Origin: Prevotellaceae bacterium
GTDB lineage: Bacteria; Bacteroidota; Bacteroidia; Bacteroidales; UBA932
Length of the DNA: 32,005 nucleotides
Reading direction: 5' to 3'
Assembly (NCBI GenBank): GCA_031266015.1
Contig: JAISBU010000050.1
Location: 1-32,005 of the forward strand
In this document: piece after piece, positions 24,749 through 30,541 of the stretch
Layout of the letters: the number at the start of each line of letters is the position of its first letter
How positions within the stretch are numbered: position 1 is the stretch's first letter
The notes under the pieces: generated by a model
The model's input: only the letters and a program-made list of their open reading frames with translations
Database searches by the model: none
What the model was told of the DNA's origin: nothing
Program-made: the position numbers and the translations under genes

Positions 24749-25286
24749 CTACTGATGATGGCATAGCAGCATCTCGTTAAGCTCCAAATCTTCGGCAATG
24801 TACTCAAGCGTAGATTTATCGGCGCCGCCAGCCTGTGCTATCTCAATATAGCTCATGGTACGTCCTTCACGCTTTTTCCAAGCGCCATCATGAGATTTTG
24901 AAGAGAGCTGGCTGGCAGACAAAGAGGCGTTTTCCCTTATAGCTTCATTAAGGCACTCCACCTCAGAATCCGAAAGCTTGTCTATATCTGGAGCCTCTGA
25001 CGAACTTATACTAAAATGACACGTCGAAGAGTGGGTAATGCTGCTCGCCACTACGCTGTATGAGGCGTTATTTTTATTTTCCTTCTGTACGGCGTTGTAC
25101 AAGCCACGAAGGCACAGGCCCTTTAGGCATAGCGATAAAATCATCCTCAACAATGGCTCTACCGTACCTCGCCAAATGTTTTTGGGTGGCAAAATACAGC
25201 ACTTTTAAAATCTTGATAAAATCAGATTGCCCGTTAAGCTGCTGAAGTATAAACAGCAGCGTAGCCTTTATTTTTGGTTTATCCAT
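24749..25286 (-). pseudogene. Panacea-domain (SocA-like) antitoxin gene broken by a +1 frameshift
   Basis: Two overlapping frames together encode one protein of about 178 aa. The first part (MDKPKIKATLLFILQQLNG, LKVLYFATQKHLARYG, DFIAMPKGPVPSWLV) stops at 25074. The second (GLYNAVQKENKN, LSDSEVECLNEAIRE, GRTMSYIEIAQAGG) begins in the next frame. Removing the T that corresponds to plus-strand base 25106 restores PKGPVPSGLYNAVQKEN, the usual joint of the family. The Panacea domain is the neutralising part of hyperpromiscuous antitoxins, related to the proteolytic adaptor SocA. No adjacent toxin gene is seen. The shift is not in a homopolymer, so a true mutation is likely, but a sequencing error cannot be ruled out. 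Confidence 0.75.
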
Positions 25287-25290
25287 GCTG

Positions 25291-25298
25291 CAAATGTA
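25291..25298 (-). promoter_or_regulatory. -7 promoter element, 4 nt before the Panacea gene start
   Basis: The minus strand reads TACATTTG followed by C, and TTTG occurs 22 nt further up (25324-25321). The ATG at 25286 follows after only 4 nt, so the mRNA would be leaderless. Confidence 0.5.
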
Positions 25299-25411
25299 TG
25301 ATTTGTTCGGGAAAAATGTACAAATGTCAACTGCCAACAGAATTTTTTAACAAAATTACGACATATGAAATCCATTTTATACGTTGAATGTCAGAAACAT
25401 ATGCGTTATCT

Positions 25412-25468
25412 TTAGGTTCAAGACGACTTTAGAAAGGCAATGCCTTTCTAAAGTCGTCTTGAACCTAA
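25412..25468. repeat. Perfect 28-bp inverted repeat with a 1-nt centre
   Basis: Arms 25412-25439 and 25441-25468 are exact reverse complements around a single A. TTTTT follows on the plus strand (25469-25473), so RNA from that strand would form a terminator-like hairpin; the minus-strand side has no T run. It lies between two divergent genes, 7 nt upstream of the -7 box of the methyltransferase operon. The rest of the 283-base gap holds only the two promoters. Confidence 0.9.
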
Positions 25469-25475
25469 TTTTTGC

Positions 25476-25483
25476 TACCTTTG
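25476..25483 (+). promoter_or_regulatory. -7 promoter element of the methyltransferase operon
   Basis: TACCTTTG followed by C matches TAnnTTTG and predicts a leader of about 80 nt. The position of a -33 box falls inside the palindrome, and no TTTG is found there at the right spacing. Confidence 0.5.
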
Positions 25484-25569
25484 CATACTTGCCATTCATA
25501 ATTTAAGCGCTTATTTGTTTAGTATATAAGTTTTTTGCCCTGAAAAGTTTAAATCACTTCTTGTAACAA

Positions 25570-26247
25570 ATGATAAATCAGATTTACGACAGAAAATACG
25601 TATGGAGTTGGAAATATCTGCTCAGGTTTGAGCTGGCAGGTTTGATTGGAAGAACGTTTTTCAACAAACCGCCTCGCTCGGAATCAAAGCTGCTTCATTT
25701 AGGTTGTGGAAATATTTACTTGCCTGAATTTGTTAATGCGGACTACTACTACTTGAGGTGGGTTCCATTCAGGAAGCAAACAAACAAGTATGACTGGTTA
25801 ACGGATTTTCGATATAAGCTAAGCTGCCCGGATAATTACTGGGAAGGCGTTTTCTCGGAGCACACCATAGAGCATTTTCATTATAGTGATTGTTTACAGC
25901 TGTTTAAAGAGCTATACCGAACGATGAAACCGGGTGCATGGCTGAGGATTTGTACTCCCGGATTGGAAGAGGTTTTGTCGGGCAAAGGAGTCGCGAAAAC
26001 ATCTGATTATCAGCATTTTAGTGGGGAAGATAGCTCCAGCCAAATAAAAGCAATTGCCATCTACAATTTAACTCAGAATTATGGCCATGTATCGGTATGG
26101 GATTCTGACCTAATGACGGCTGTACTCCGGGACGCAGGTTTTACAACCATACATAACGTCAGCTATAGGCAAGGTGCGGATCCTCGATTACTAAAGGATT
26201 CCGCCGGCAGAAAAGAGGGCAGCTTGTATATGGAGGCACAAAAATAA
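25570..26247 (+). CDS. SAM-dependent methyltransferase, class I
   Basis: A 225-aa Rossmann-fold methyltransferase. The SAM-binding motif I is LLHLGCGNIYLPEFVNAD; the later EHTIEHFHYSDCLQLFKELYRTMKPGAWLRI is the acidic loop and post-motif helix seen in methyltransferases of surface-polysaccharide loci. The N-terminal 40 residues are basic and may bind the membrane or substrate. Its target is probably a sugar or lipid-linked glycan, judged from the neighbours; this is inference. First of three methyltransferase genes on one strand, with 10 and 6 nt between them. Confidence 0.82.
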   Translation: MINQIYDRKYVWSWKYLLRFELAGLIGRTFFNKPPRSESKLLHLGCGNIYLPEFVNADYYYLRWVPFRKQTNKYDWLTDFRYKLSCPDNYWEGVFSEHTIEHFHYSDCLQLFKELYRTMKPGAWLRICTPGLEEVLSGKGVAKTSDYQHFSGEDSSSQIKAIAIYNLTQNYGHVSVWDSDLMTAVLRDAGFTTIHNVSYRQGADPRLLKDSAGRKEGSLYMEAQK

Positions 26248-26257
26248 AATAAGATTT

Positions 26258-27040
26258 ATGAATATAGTATACCGGTCATACAGCAGGCTCTTTGCAAGAA
26301 GGTTTTTTTATAGATTTAATAAAATACTATACCGCTTGGCCGCACATGGATTAGGCTTGTGGAATTGGCCATCTTTATCCGGAGAAAAACAATTTATCAG
26401 TAGTTGCGTAAAAACCGATAAAGAAATTACCGTGTTTGACGTTGGGGCAAATGTCGGAAACTACTCTACTGAAATAAAAAACGCATGTCCTAATGCAACT
26501 ATCTACGCATTTGAGCCGCATCCTAAAAGTTTTTCAAAGCTGTCGGCGCTCTTTAGCCATGCTAAGCATGAGAAAGACAAGGCCCTAAATGTAGGTTTAG
26601 GAAGAAGAAAGGAAATCGCGAAACTGTTTGATTATCAGGATTATATGGAGGGAGGGGGTAGTGAACATGCTTCTCTCTATAGTGAAGTTTTTCAAGGCTT
26701 TCAATCAAGCGCTTGTGAGGTAAACATTATCACAATAGATTCATTTTGCGCTGAAAATAACATAGCCCAAATTGAGCTGCTCAAAATGGATACGGAAGGA
26801 AATGAATTTGCCATCCTGGAAGGGGCAAAAAGAATGCTTTCCGGGCGCCGGATTAAAACAATTCATTTTGAGTTTGGCGACAGAAATATTTACAGTCGCG
26901 TTTTTATGCGGGATTTCTTTAAGATACTTCCCAACTATGAACTTTACAGGATGCTCCCGTCCGGCCTGCTGAAGCTTGATTACGATCCGTTCTTTTGTGA
27001 AATATTCGGCTATCAAAATATTGCGGCATTTTTAAAATAA
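26258..27040 (+). CDS. FkbM family methyltransferase
   Basis: A 260-aa methyltransferase of the FkbM family, which O-methylates sugars and polyketides. The SAM motif is VFDVGANVGNYSTEI with YAFEPHPKSFSKL following. The family-specific segment INIELLKMDTEGNEFAILEGA occurs here as AQIELLKMDTEGNEFAILEG. The N-terminal basic stretch (SYSRLFARRFFYRFNKILYRL) is common to members encoded in LPS and capsule clusters. It is the second gene of the methyltransferase operon and lower in GC than the third. Confidence 0.9.
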   Translation: MNIVYRSYSRLFARRFFYRFNKILYRLAAHGLGLWNWPSLSGEKQFISSCVKTDKEITVFDVGANVGNYSTEIKNACPNATIYAFEPHPKSFSKLSALFSHAKHEKDKALNVGLGRRKEIAKLFDYQDYMEGGGSEHASLYSEVFQGFQSSACEVNIITIDSFCAENNIAQIELLKMDTEGNEFAILEGAKRMLSGRRIKTIHFEFGDRNIYSRVFMRDFFKILPNYELYRMLPSGLLKLDYDPFFCEIFGYQNIAAFLK

Positions 27041-27046
27041 ATATTT

Positions 27047-28084
27047 ATGAAGAAAATTAAAAGTACACAAACCGAAGAAGTCTTTCCTGAATTTGTAGAA
27101 TGCCCGCTCTGCGGCGCAGATGCCCGGCTGGTGGAGAAACATTGTCCGGGTTTCATAAAGCCCGATATGTTTAGTATATACCATTGCCCTGCGTGCGATA
27201 CGCAGTTTTCAATGCCGCGCATCGAAAATCATAAGATATACGAATATATGTATGGAAGGGCTTACAGCCATTATCGCTGCTATCCGAAAGAAATCAAAAA
27301 AGCGAAGAATCCCCTGCAGTATCTGGCCAATGCCGAACCTGCCTATTGGGCGGTTATCAAAATCATTCAGGAAACGGCTGCGTACAAAAAAGATCTCAAG
27401 ATTCTTGAAATCGGCTCGGGGCTTGGATATTTTACGTACGCCCTGAACCATGCGGGCTACCAAACAACGGGGATAGATATTTCGGAAAGCGGAGTTGCCC
27501 AAGCCCGGCAAACATTCGGCGATTACTACCTTTGCGCCGACGTTACCAAGTGGGCCGACAAGCATAAAGAAGAATATGATGTAGTGTTTAGTGTTGAAAC
27601 AATAGAACATGTAAGCGAGGCCCTTCCTTTCTTGCGGAGCATAGCCGCCTGCTGCAAACCGCGGAAAGCGCTGGGAGGGGGAGGCAAAATTATCGTAACG
27701 ACTCCCAACAAGAGCGCTTATTCCAGCGAAGCTGTCTGGTGTAACAGTTTGCCGCCGTTTCACATGTGGTGGCTGAGCGAAACCTCCATGCACTATATGG
27801 CAAAGCAGATAGATGCGAGCGTCAGCTTTATGGACTGGAGCGAATATCACCGGCAAAATCGTTGTGCCGTCCGAATGAAGAACCCTAAAGAGACCGTCCG
27901 GTGGCTGAGGGCGCCCTTTTTAGATGAAAACGGATATGCGATACACTCCAAAAGCGCTCTGTACAAATTTTTAGAAAACATTCCTTTGGCAAAAAGAATA
28001 TTCAGGAAAGTAATGCGCATACCCGAATATCGACTTCAAGGCAGCCGGGGACTCATCTTGTGCACAGTGTTTGAGCGAGAATAA
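27047..28084 (+). CDS. SAM-dependent methyltransferase with N-terminal zinc ribbon
   Basis: A 345-aa protein. A Cys4 ribbon at the N-terminus (CPLCGADARLVEKH, then YHCPACDTQFSMP) precedes a class I methyltransferase domain: motif I ILEIGSGLGYFTYAL, then TTGIDISESGVAQAR, FSVETIEHVSEALPFLRS, and GKIIVTTPNKSAY. This ribbon plus Methyltransf_23 arrangement is common in polysaccharide loci, where it methylates sugars. It is the third gene of the operon. Its GC content is visibly higher than that of the two genes before it, so the operon may have been assembled from different sources. Confidence 0.87.
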   Translation: MKKIKSTQTEEVFPEFVECPLCGADARLVEKHCPGFIKPDMFSIYHCPACDTQFSMPRIENHKIYEYMYGRAYSHYRCYPKEIKKAKNPLQYLANAEPAYWAVIKIIQETAAYKKDLKILEIGSGLGYFTYALNHAGYQTTGIDISESGVAQARQTFGDYYLCADVTKWADKHKEEYDVVFSVETIEHVSEALPFLRSIAACCKPRKALGGGGKIIVTTPNKSAYSSEAVWCNSLPPFHMWWLSETSMHYMAKQIDASVSFMDWSEYHRQNRCAVRMKNPKETVRWLRAPFLDENGYAIHSKSALYKFLENIPLAKRIFRKVMRIPEYRLQGSRGLILCTVFERE

Positions 28085-28171
28085 ATTGCCGGTTACCGGA
28101 CCGGGGAATAGGTAAACTTCAACGATTTAATGCGTGCTTTTGCTCCTTGAATTTTAAATAGCCGAAACGGC

Positions 28172-28342
28172 ATGTTGAAAATAAAGAGCAGCTGTATTTG
28201 CGGAAGGGACAGCTTAGAACATGTGATTGCCGCAACGTTAAGCAGTAAAGGGTATGTTGTAAACCTGCGGACAGGCCATCCCGAGAAGTGGCAACCGGAA
28301 ATTAGCTGTGATTTGATTGCTTTCTTTGAAATACAGAGGTAA
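28172..28342 (+). CDS. Small ORF of 56 aa ending in repeat copy 1
   Basis: An ORF beginning MLKIKSSCICGRDSLEHV and ending CDLIAFFEIQR. I do not recognise the family. Its last 15 codons lie in the 51-bp repeat, and copies 2 and 3 keep the same frame, giving CELIAFFEILR and CDLVAFFKILR before the same TAA, so the repeat may descend from the 3' end of a real gene. No promoter is evident; it follows the methyltransferase operon by 87 nt. Confidence 0.4.
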   Translation: MLKIKSSCICGRDSLEHVIAATLSSKGYVVNLRTGHPEKWQPEISCDLIAFFEIQR

Positions 28343-28348
28343 CTTTGA
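28298..28348 (+). repeat. 51-bp direct repeat, copy 1
   Basis: Differs from copy 2 (29182-29232) at 2 of 51 positions; the centre reads TTGATTGCTTTCTTTGAAAT. All three copies point the same way. Confidence 0.9.
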
Positions 28349-28351
28349 ACT

Positions 28352-28462
28352 ATGCTACATACGGTTACTATAAATATAGATGATTCAATTCTTTCATCTG
28401 CTCGTTTAAAACTTGTTGAAGGTGTAGTAATAATAATACACAACGGACTCAATCTTTTAGGT
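28352..28462 (+). CDS. Short ORF of 36 aa, possible antitoxin-like fragment
   Basis: It starts MLHTVTINIDDSILSS right after repeat copy 1 and stops at 28462. The opening TVTINIDDSI resembles the first strand of small ribbon-helix-helix or RelB-like antitoxins, but the rest is too short for a domain. More likely a remnant. The DNA is AT-rich like the gene that follows. Confidence 0.2.
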
Positions 28463-28526
28463 GTTTCTATTCCAGAAAAAATGTAAGTAAGCATTATGAA
28501 AAATATATAGTAAAAATCAAAAATTT

Positions 28527-29189
28527 ATGAATTTTGATATGGAGAGTAATGTTGCGAGAGTAGTAAAGTGGACTAAAGAAGCTTTAGAATTTTGGGGAAA
28601 TCAGGGACAATGCAGTGTTATTTTAAGTGCTGTTATATCTGTTGGCTCTGTAAGCCAGACTGGGTATGGATTTGAAGATTTGGTGAATTCTATAAACAGT
28701 AAAGATATAAAAGATAAAGTCAAAAAATTGGTTATAACAGATACTACATATCTATATAGGTACTGTGTCCCAAAATTTTCTGTTTATCAAGATCAAAAAC
28801 TTCAAACACCTTGGCAAACAAATAATAAAGAGACTCTTTCTAAGTTAGAAGTAAGCACAGAACTAAAATCTTGGGTAAATGAAATAAATACTCAGCTATT
28901 TAATCAATGGTATAAACAAATTCTACAAGACTATACTTACGATAAAAATTATAACGGCTTTGTTGATGAAAACGCTTCAACCTCTGCGTCTAAGGGCAAT
29001 GGTTCATTTGAGCAATGCAGGGATTTTATATTAGAAGAAGGTGCTCATCTGTGTGCTCTTTTAAAGAATGCTGTTATAGTTTATCCTATGCCATTTTATA
29101 GCTCTATGAGATATTTAATTGAAAAGTATAAATTAAATATAACGCATCTTGCATATAAACTTTCTAACTTTTCTAGGAAAAGAAATTAG
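28527..29189 (+). CDS. Hypothetical protein, possible tRNA-dependent cyclodipeptide synthase
   Basis: A 220-aa protein with no signal peptide or membrane segment, in strikingly AT-rich DNA between repeat copies 1 and 2. A Rossmann-like start (VILSAVISVGSVSQTGYGFE, Ser41/Ser43) is followed by VKKLVITDTTYLYRY. Late in the protein, RDFILEEGAHLCALL (Phe167, Glu171) is followed by NAVIVYPMPF (Tyr186-Pro187). Cyclodipeptide synthases have a nucleophilic Ser in a similar early loop, a Tyr-x3-Glu pair and, in the XYP subfamily, a later Tyr-Pro. Here Phe replaces the first Tyr and the spacing to Tyr-Pro is about 5 residues shorter than I recall. The match is from memory and weak. A second Met at 28539 may be the start. 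No tailoring oxidase is adjacent. Confidence 0.4.
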   Translation: MNFDMESNVARVVKWTKEALEFWGNQGQCSVILSAVISVGSVSQTGYGFEDLVNSINSKDIKDKVKKLVITDTTYLYRYCVPKFSVYQDQKLQTPWQTNNKETLSKLEVSTELKSWVNEINTQLFNQWYKQILQDYTYDKNYNGFVDENASTSASKGNGSFEQCRDFILEEGAHLCALLKNAVIVYPMPFYSSMRYLIEKYKLNITHLAYKLSNFSRKRN

Positions 29190-29232
29190 CTGTGAATTGA
29201 TTGCTTTCTTTGAAATACTGAGGTAACTTTGA
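29182..29232 (+). repeat. 51-bp direct repeat, copy 2
   Basis: Overlaps the stop of the AT-rich gene (TAG at 29187-29189). On its right it continues into a GC-richer unit with a short coding remnant (29228-29332) and two hairpins. Confidence 0.9.
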
Positions 29233-29332
29233 CCAATTCGTAAAAGGACGGTGGAAAATTGCAGAATGTGCCAACATGCGCGAGCTGCTGATATACGCCA
29301 ACGGGCAGCTGTACAGGTTTACCAGGCCATAA
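29228..29332 (+). pseudogene. Gene remnant to the right of repeat copy 2
   Basis: An open frame without a start reads FDQFVKGRWKIAEC, then ANMRELLIYANGQLYRFTRP and a stop. It looks like the end of a small protein cut off at its front. The family is not recognised. The opposite strand is also open (see the leftward promoter at 29407-29437), so which strand is or was coding is unclear. Confidence 0.3.
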
Positions 29333-29337
29333 AACTG

Positions 29338-29401
29338 CGAATGGCGAACAGGGGCAAAAGCCCTTGTCCGCCATTCGGGTTCTACCGACTACGCAGGTCG
29401 G
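29338..29401 (-). ncRNA. Two hairpins behind a leftward consensus promoter (candidate small RNA)
   Basis: Hairpin 1 (29338-29377) has 18-nt arms with one mismatch, one G-U pair on the plus strand and a 4-nt loop. Hairpin 2 (29385-29401) pairs CCGAC with GTCGG. Read leftward, the order is promoter, hairpin 2, hairpin 1, then CAGTTTT, like a short structured RNA ending at a weak terminator. The same strand also holds an open 72-codon frame from 29404 to 29186 (MPTCVVGRTRMADKGF...), so a small leaderless protein gene is the alternative. Confidence 0.3.
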
Positions 29402-29406
29402 CATCA

Positions 29407-29437
29407 CAAAGGTAGCGCTTTTTTGGTTAACCCCAAA
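29407..29437 (-). promoter_or_regulatory. Leftward consensus promoter with no clear gene
   Basis: The minus strand reads TTTG (29437-29434), a 19-nt spacer, and TACCTTTG (29414-29407), a full match to the Bacteroidota consensus. Two nt later comes an ATG (29404). Confidence 0.6.
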
Positions 29438-29473
29438 TTTTTTACCGTTTAATTTACATTTAATCCTATAGTA

Positions 29474-29629
29474 ATGACCCCCAAAGAGCTGGAAAAAAAG
29501 CTGGAAAGCATACCTATTGCGCCTACTATATTCGGTAAAACGGCCACAGACTTTTTTACCGAAAATTTTGACCGTCAGGTGGTTATCTACAGCGATACTC
29601 GGGGCGTTTTGGTTATCTTGCGAGGTTAA
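29474..29629 (+). CDS. Small ORF of 51 aa
   Basis: Begins MTPKELEKKLESIPIAPTIF and ends RQVVIYSDTRGVLVILRG. The composition looks like a real protein (amphipathic helix, then two beta strands), but no family is recognised and it may be a truncated gene start. Its 3' end overlaps that of the convergent secreted-protein gene by 17 nt. Confidence 0.35.
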   Translation: MTPKELEKKLESIPIAPTIFGKTATDFFTENFDRQVVIYSDTRGVLVILRG

Positions 29630-30209
29630 AAGTTGTATTGTAGTTGAAATCAATATTACCTTTTGTAATGCCTATTTTACACACATTAGGTTTGTCCGTT
29701 CCCGAAAGCACTACATAATCACCCAGGCATTGATAGCTGGCTATTTCCCTTTTTTGGTAGCCTCCAATTTCTATTTTTCTATTCCAATAGCTAACGAAAA
29801 AATCTATTATCAAATCACAGGAACCTGTGATCTCTACTCTTTTAATAATATTGCTTGTGCCATCCTCCGTTTTATAATAATATGGCGCTGTTTTGCTATT
29901 TTCTAAATAGCTTGTTACTACTATATACCTATCTCTACCACTATTTACCCTTGGAATATAACGCATAGATATTTTTTCTTTTGTAAAAACCACAGAGGCG
30001 TCATCAATGGCTAGGTTTTTATATTGCTGAAGATAGGATTGAAGCCTGCCATCGGCAAAATTAATATCAAGACCGACAAACACCGTAAAATAACCTGGGC
30101 GTAGACCACTTATGCCGTCCAAGTGGTTTTTTAATCCATCGAAACTGCTGTTTTGAGCCATCGCCAATGTCGTAAAAAGCAGAAATAACAGAGGCAAACA
30201 TTTTTTCAT
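29613..30209 (-). CDS. Hypothetical secreted protein
   Basis: A 198-aa protein with a clear signal peptide (MKKCLPLLFLLFTTLAMAQ). The mature part is about 179 aa, beta-rich and aromatic, with two Cys in the second half (GSCDLIIDFFVSYWN and YQCLGDYVVLSG). I recognise no domain. A -7 element 23 nt upstream supports a real gene. It is AT-richer than the core genes and lies between repeat copies 2 and 3. Confidence 0.65.
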   Translation of the reverse strand: MKKCLPLLFLLFTTLAMAQNSSFDGLKNHLDGISGLRPGYFTVFVGLDINFADGRLQSYLQQYKNLAIDDASVVFTKEKISMRYIPRVNSGRDRYIVVTSYLENSKTAPYYYKTEDGTSNIIKRVEITGSCDLIIDFFVSYWNRKIEIGGYQKREIASYQCLGDYVVLSGTDKPNVCKIGITKGNIDFNYNTTFNLAR

Positions 30210-30232
30210 AACAGTTTGATTTTTATTTTATG

Positions 30233-30240
30233 CAAAAGTA
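30233..30240 (-). promoter_or_regulatory. -7 promoter element for the secreted-protein gene
   Basis: The minus strand reads TACTTTTG followed by C, matching TAnnTTTG and giving a leader of about 18 nt. Confidence 0.45.
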
Positions 30241-30254
30241 GCAAATTTGTTTAT

Positions 30255-30297
30255 GTTGTGATTTGGTTGCTTTCTTTAAAATACTGAGGTAACGTTG
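30255..30297 (+). repeat. Direct repeat, copy 3 (43 bp)
   Basis: Matches copies 1 and 2 with about four differences and is shorter on the left. It overlaps the 3' end of the broken glycosyltransferase 9 gene on the other strand. Confidence 0.85.
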
Positions 30298-30500
30298 CTG
30301 CGCTCAAGTAAGTATTTTGCCATCTCCACCGGCTTTACTTCCTGCATGCACAGGCATTGCCCGGATTTTCGGCAGGCGCTGCACTCCTTCTGCGCAGCAA
30401 ACACTTTTGCGCGCTCCCCAATCGGCGCCCACCTGCCCGGGTGCATGGGGCGGATGGGGGGGAGGTGTTTTTCAAAGTATGCTGACTTAGACAAAGTCAA
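30276..30500 (-). pseudogene. C-terminal remnant of a glycosyltransferase family 9 (heptosyltransferase-like) gene
   Basis: A 74-codon frame contains HPGRWAPIGERAKVFAAQKE, then CSACRKSGQCLCMQEVKPVE and MAKYLLERS. This is the C-terminal pattern of GT9 enzymes: P-x-RWGPxG, a Cys-rich segment with CM, then a PEEV-like helix. The catalytic N-terminal domain (about 250 residues) is missing, so the gene is broken. Its last residues come from repeat copy 3, pointing to recombination at the repeat. GT9 enzymes add heptose to LPS. It lies 41 nt after the GT2 gene on the same strand. Confidence 0.5.
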
Positions 30501-30541
30501 AATTGATGTAAAAGAAAGCGAGATTGAAAATTTTCAAATGA

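Noticed and set aside
28085..28110. GC-rich CCGGT/ACCGG repeats after the third methyltransferase gene as a terminator
   Set aside because: The stem is only 5 bp and no T run follows.
28093..28494. Minus-strand 133-codon frame across repeat copy 1
   Set aside because: Low-complexity composition, no promoter, and it spans two unrelated blocks joined at the repeat; the plus-strand small ORFs are more plausible.
29517..29906. Plus-strand 129-codon frame opposite the secreted-protein gene
   Set aside because: Antisense to a gene with a clear signal peptide and promoter, and overlapping the 51-aa ORF in another frame.
28298..30297. Reading the three repeats as a CRISPR array
   Set aside because: The copies are about 0.9-1.1 kb apart with genes between them, are not spaced regularly at 60-70 bases, and no cas gene is present.
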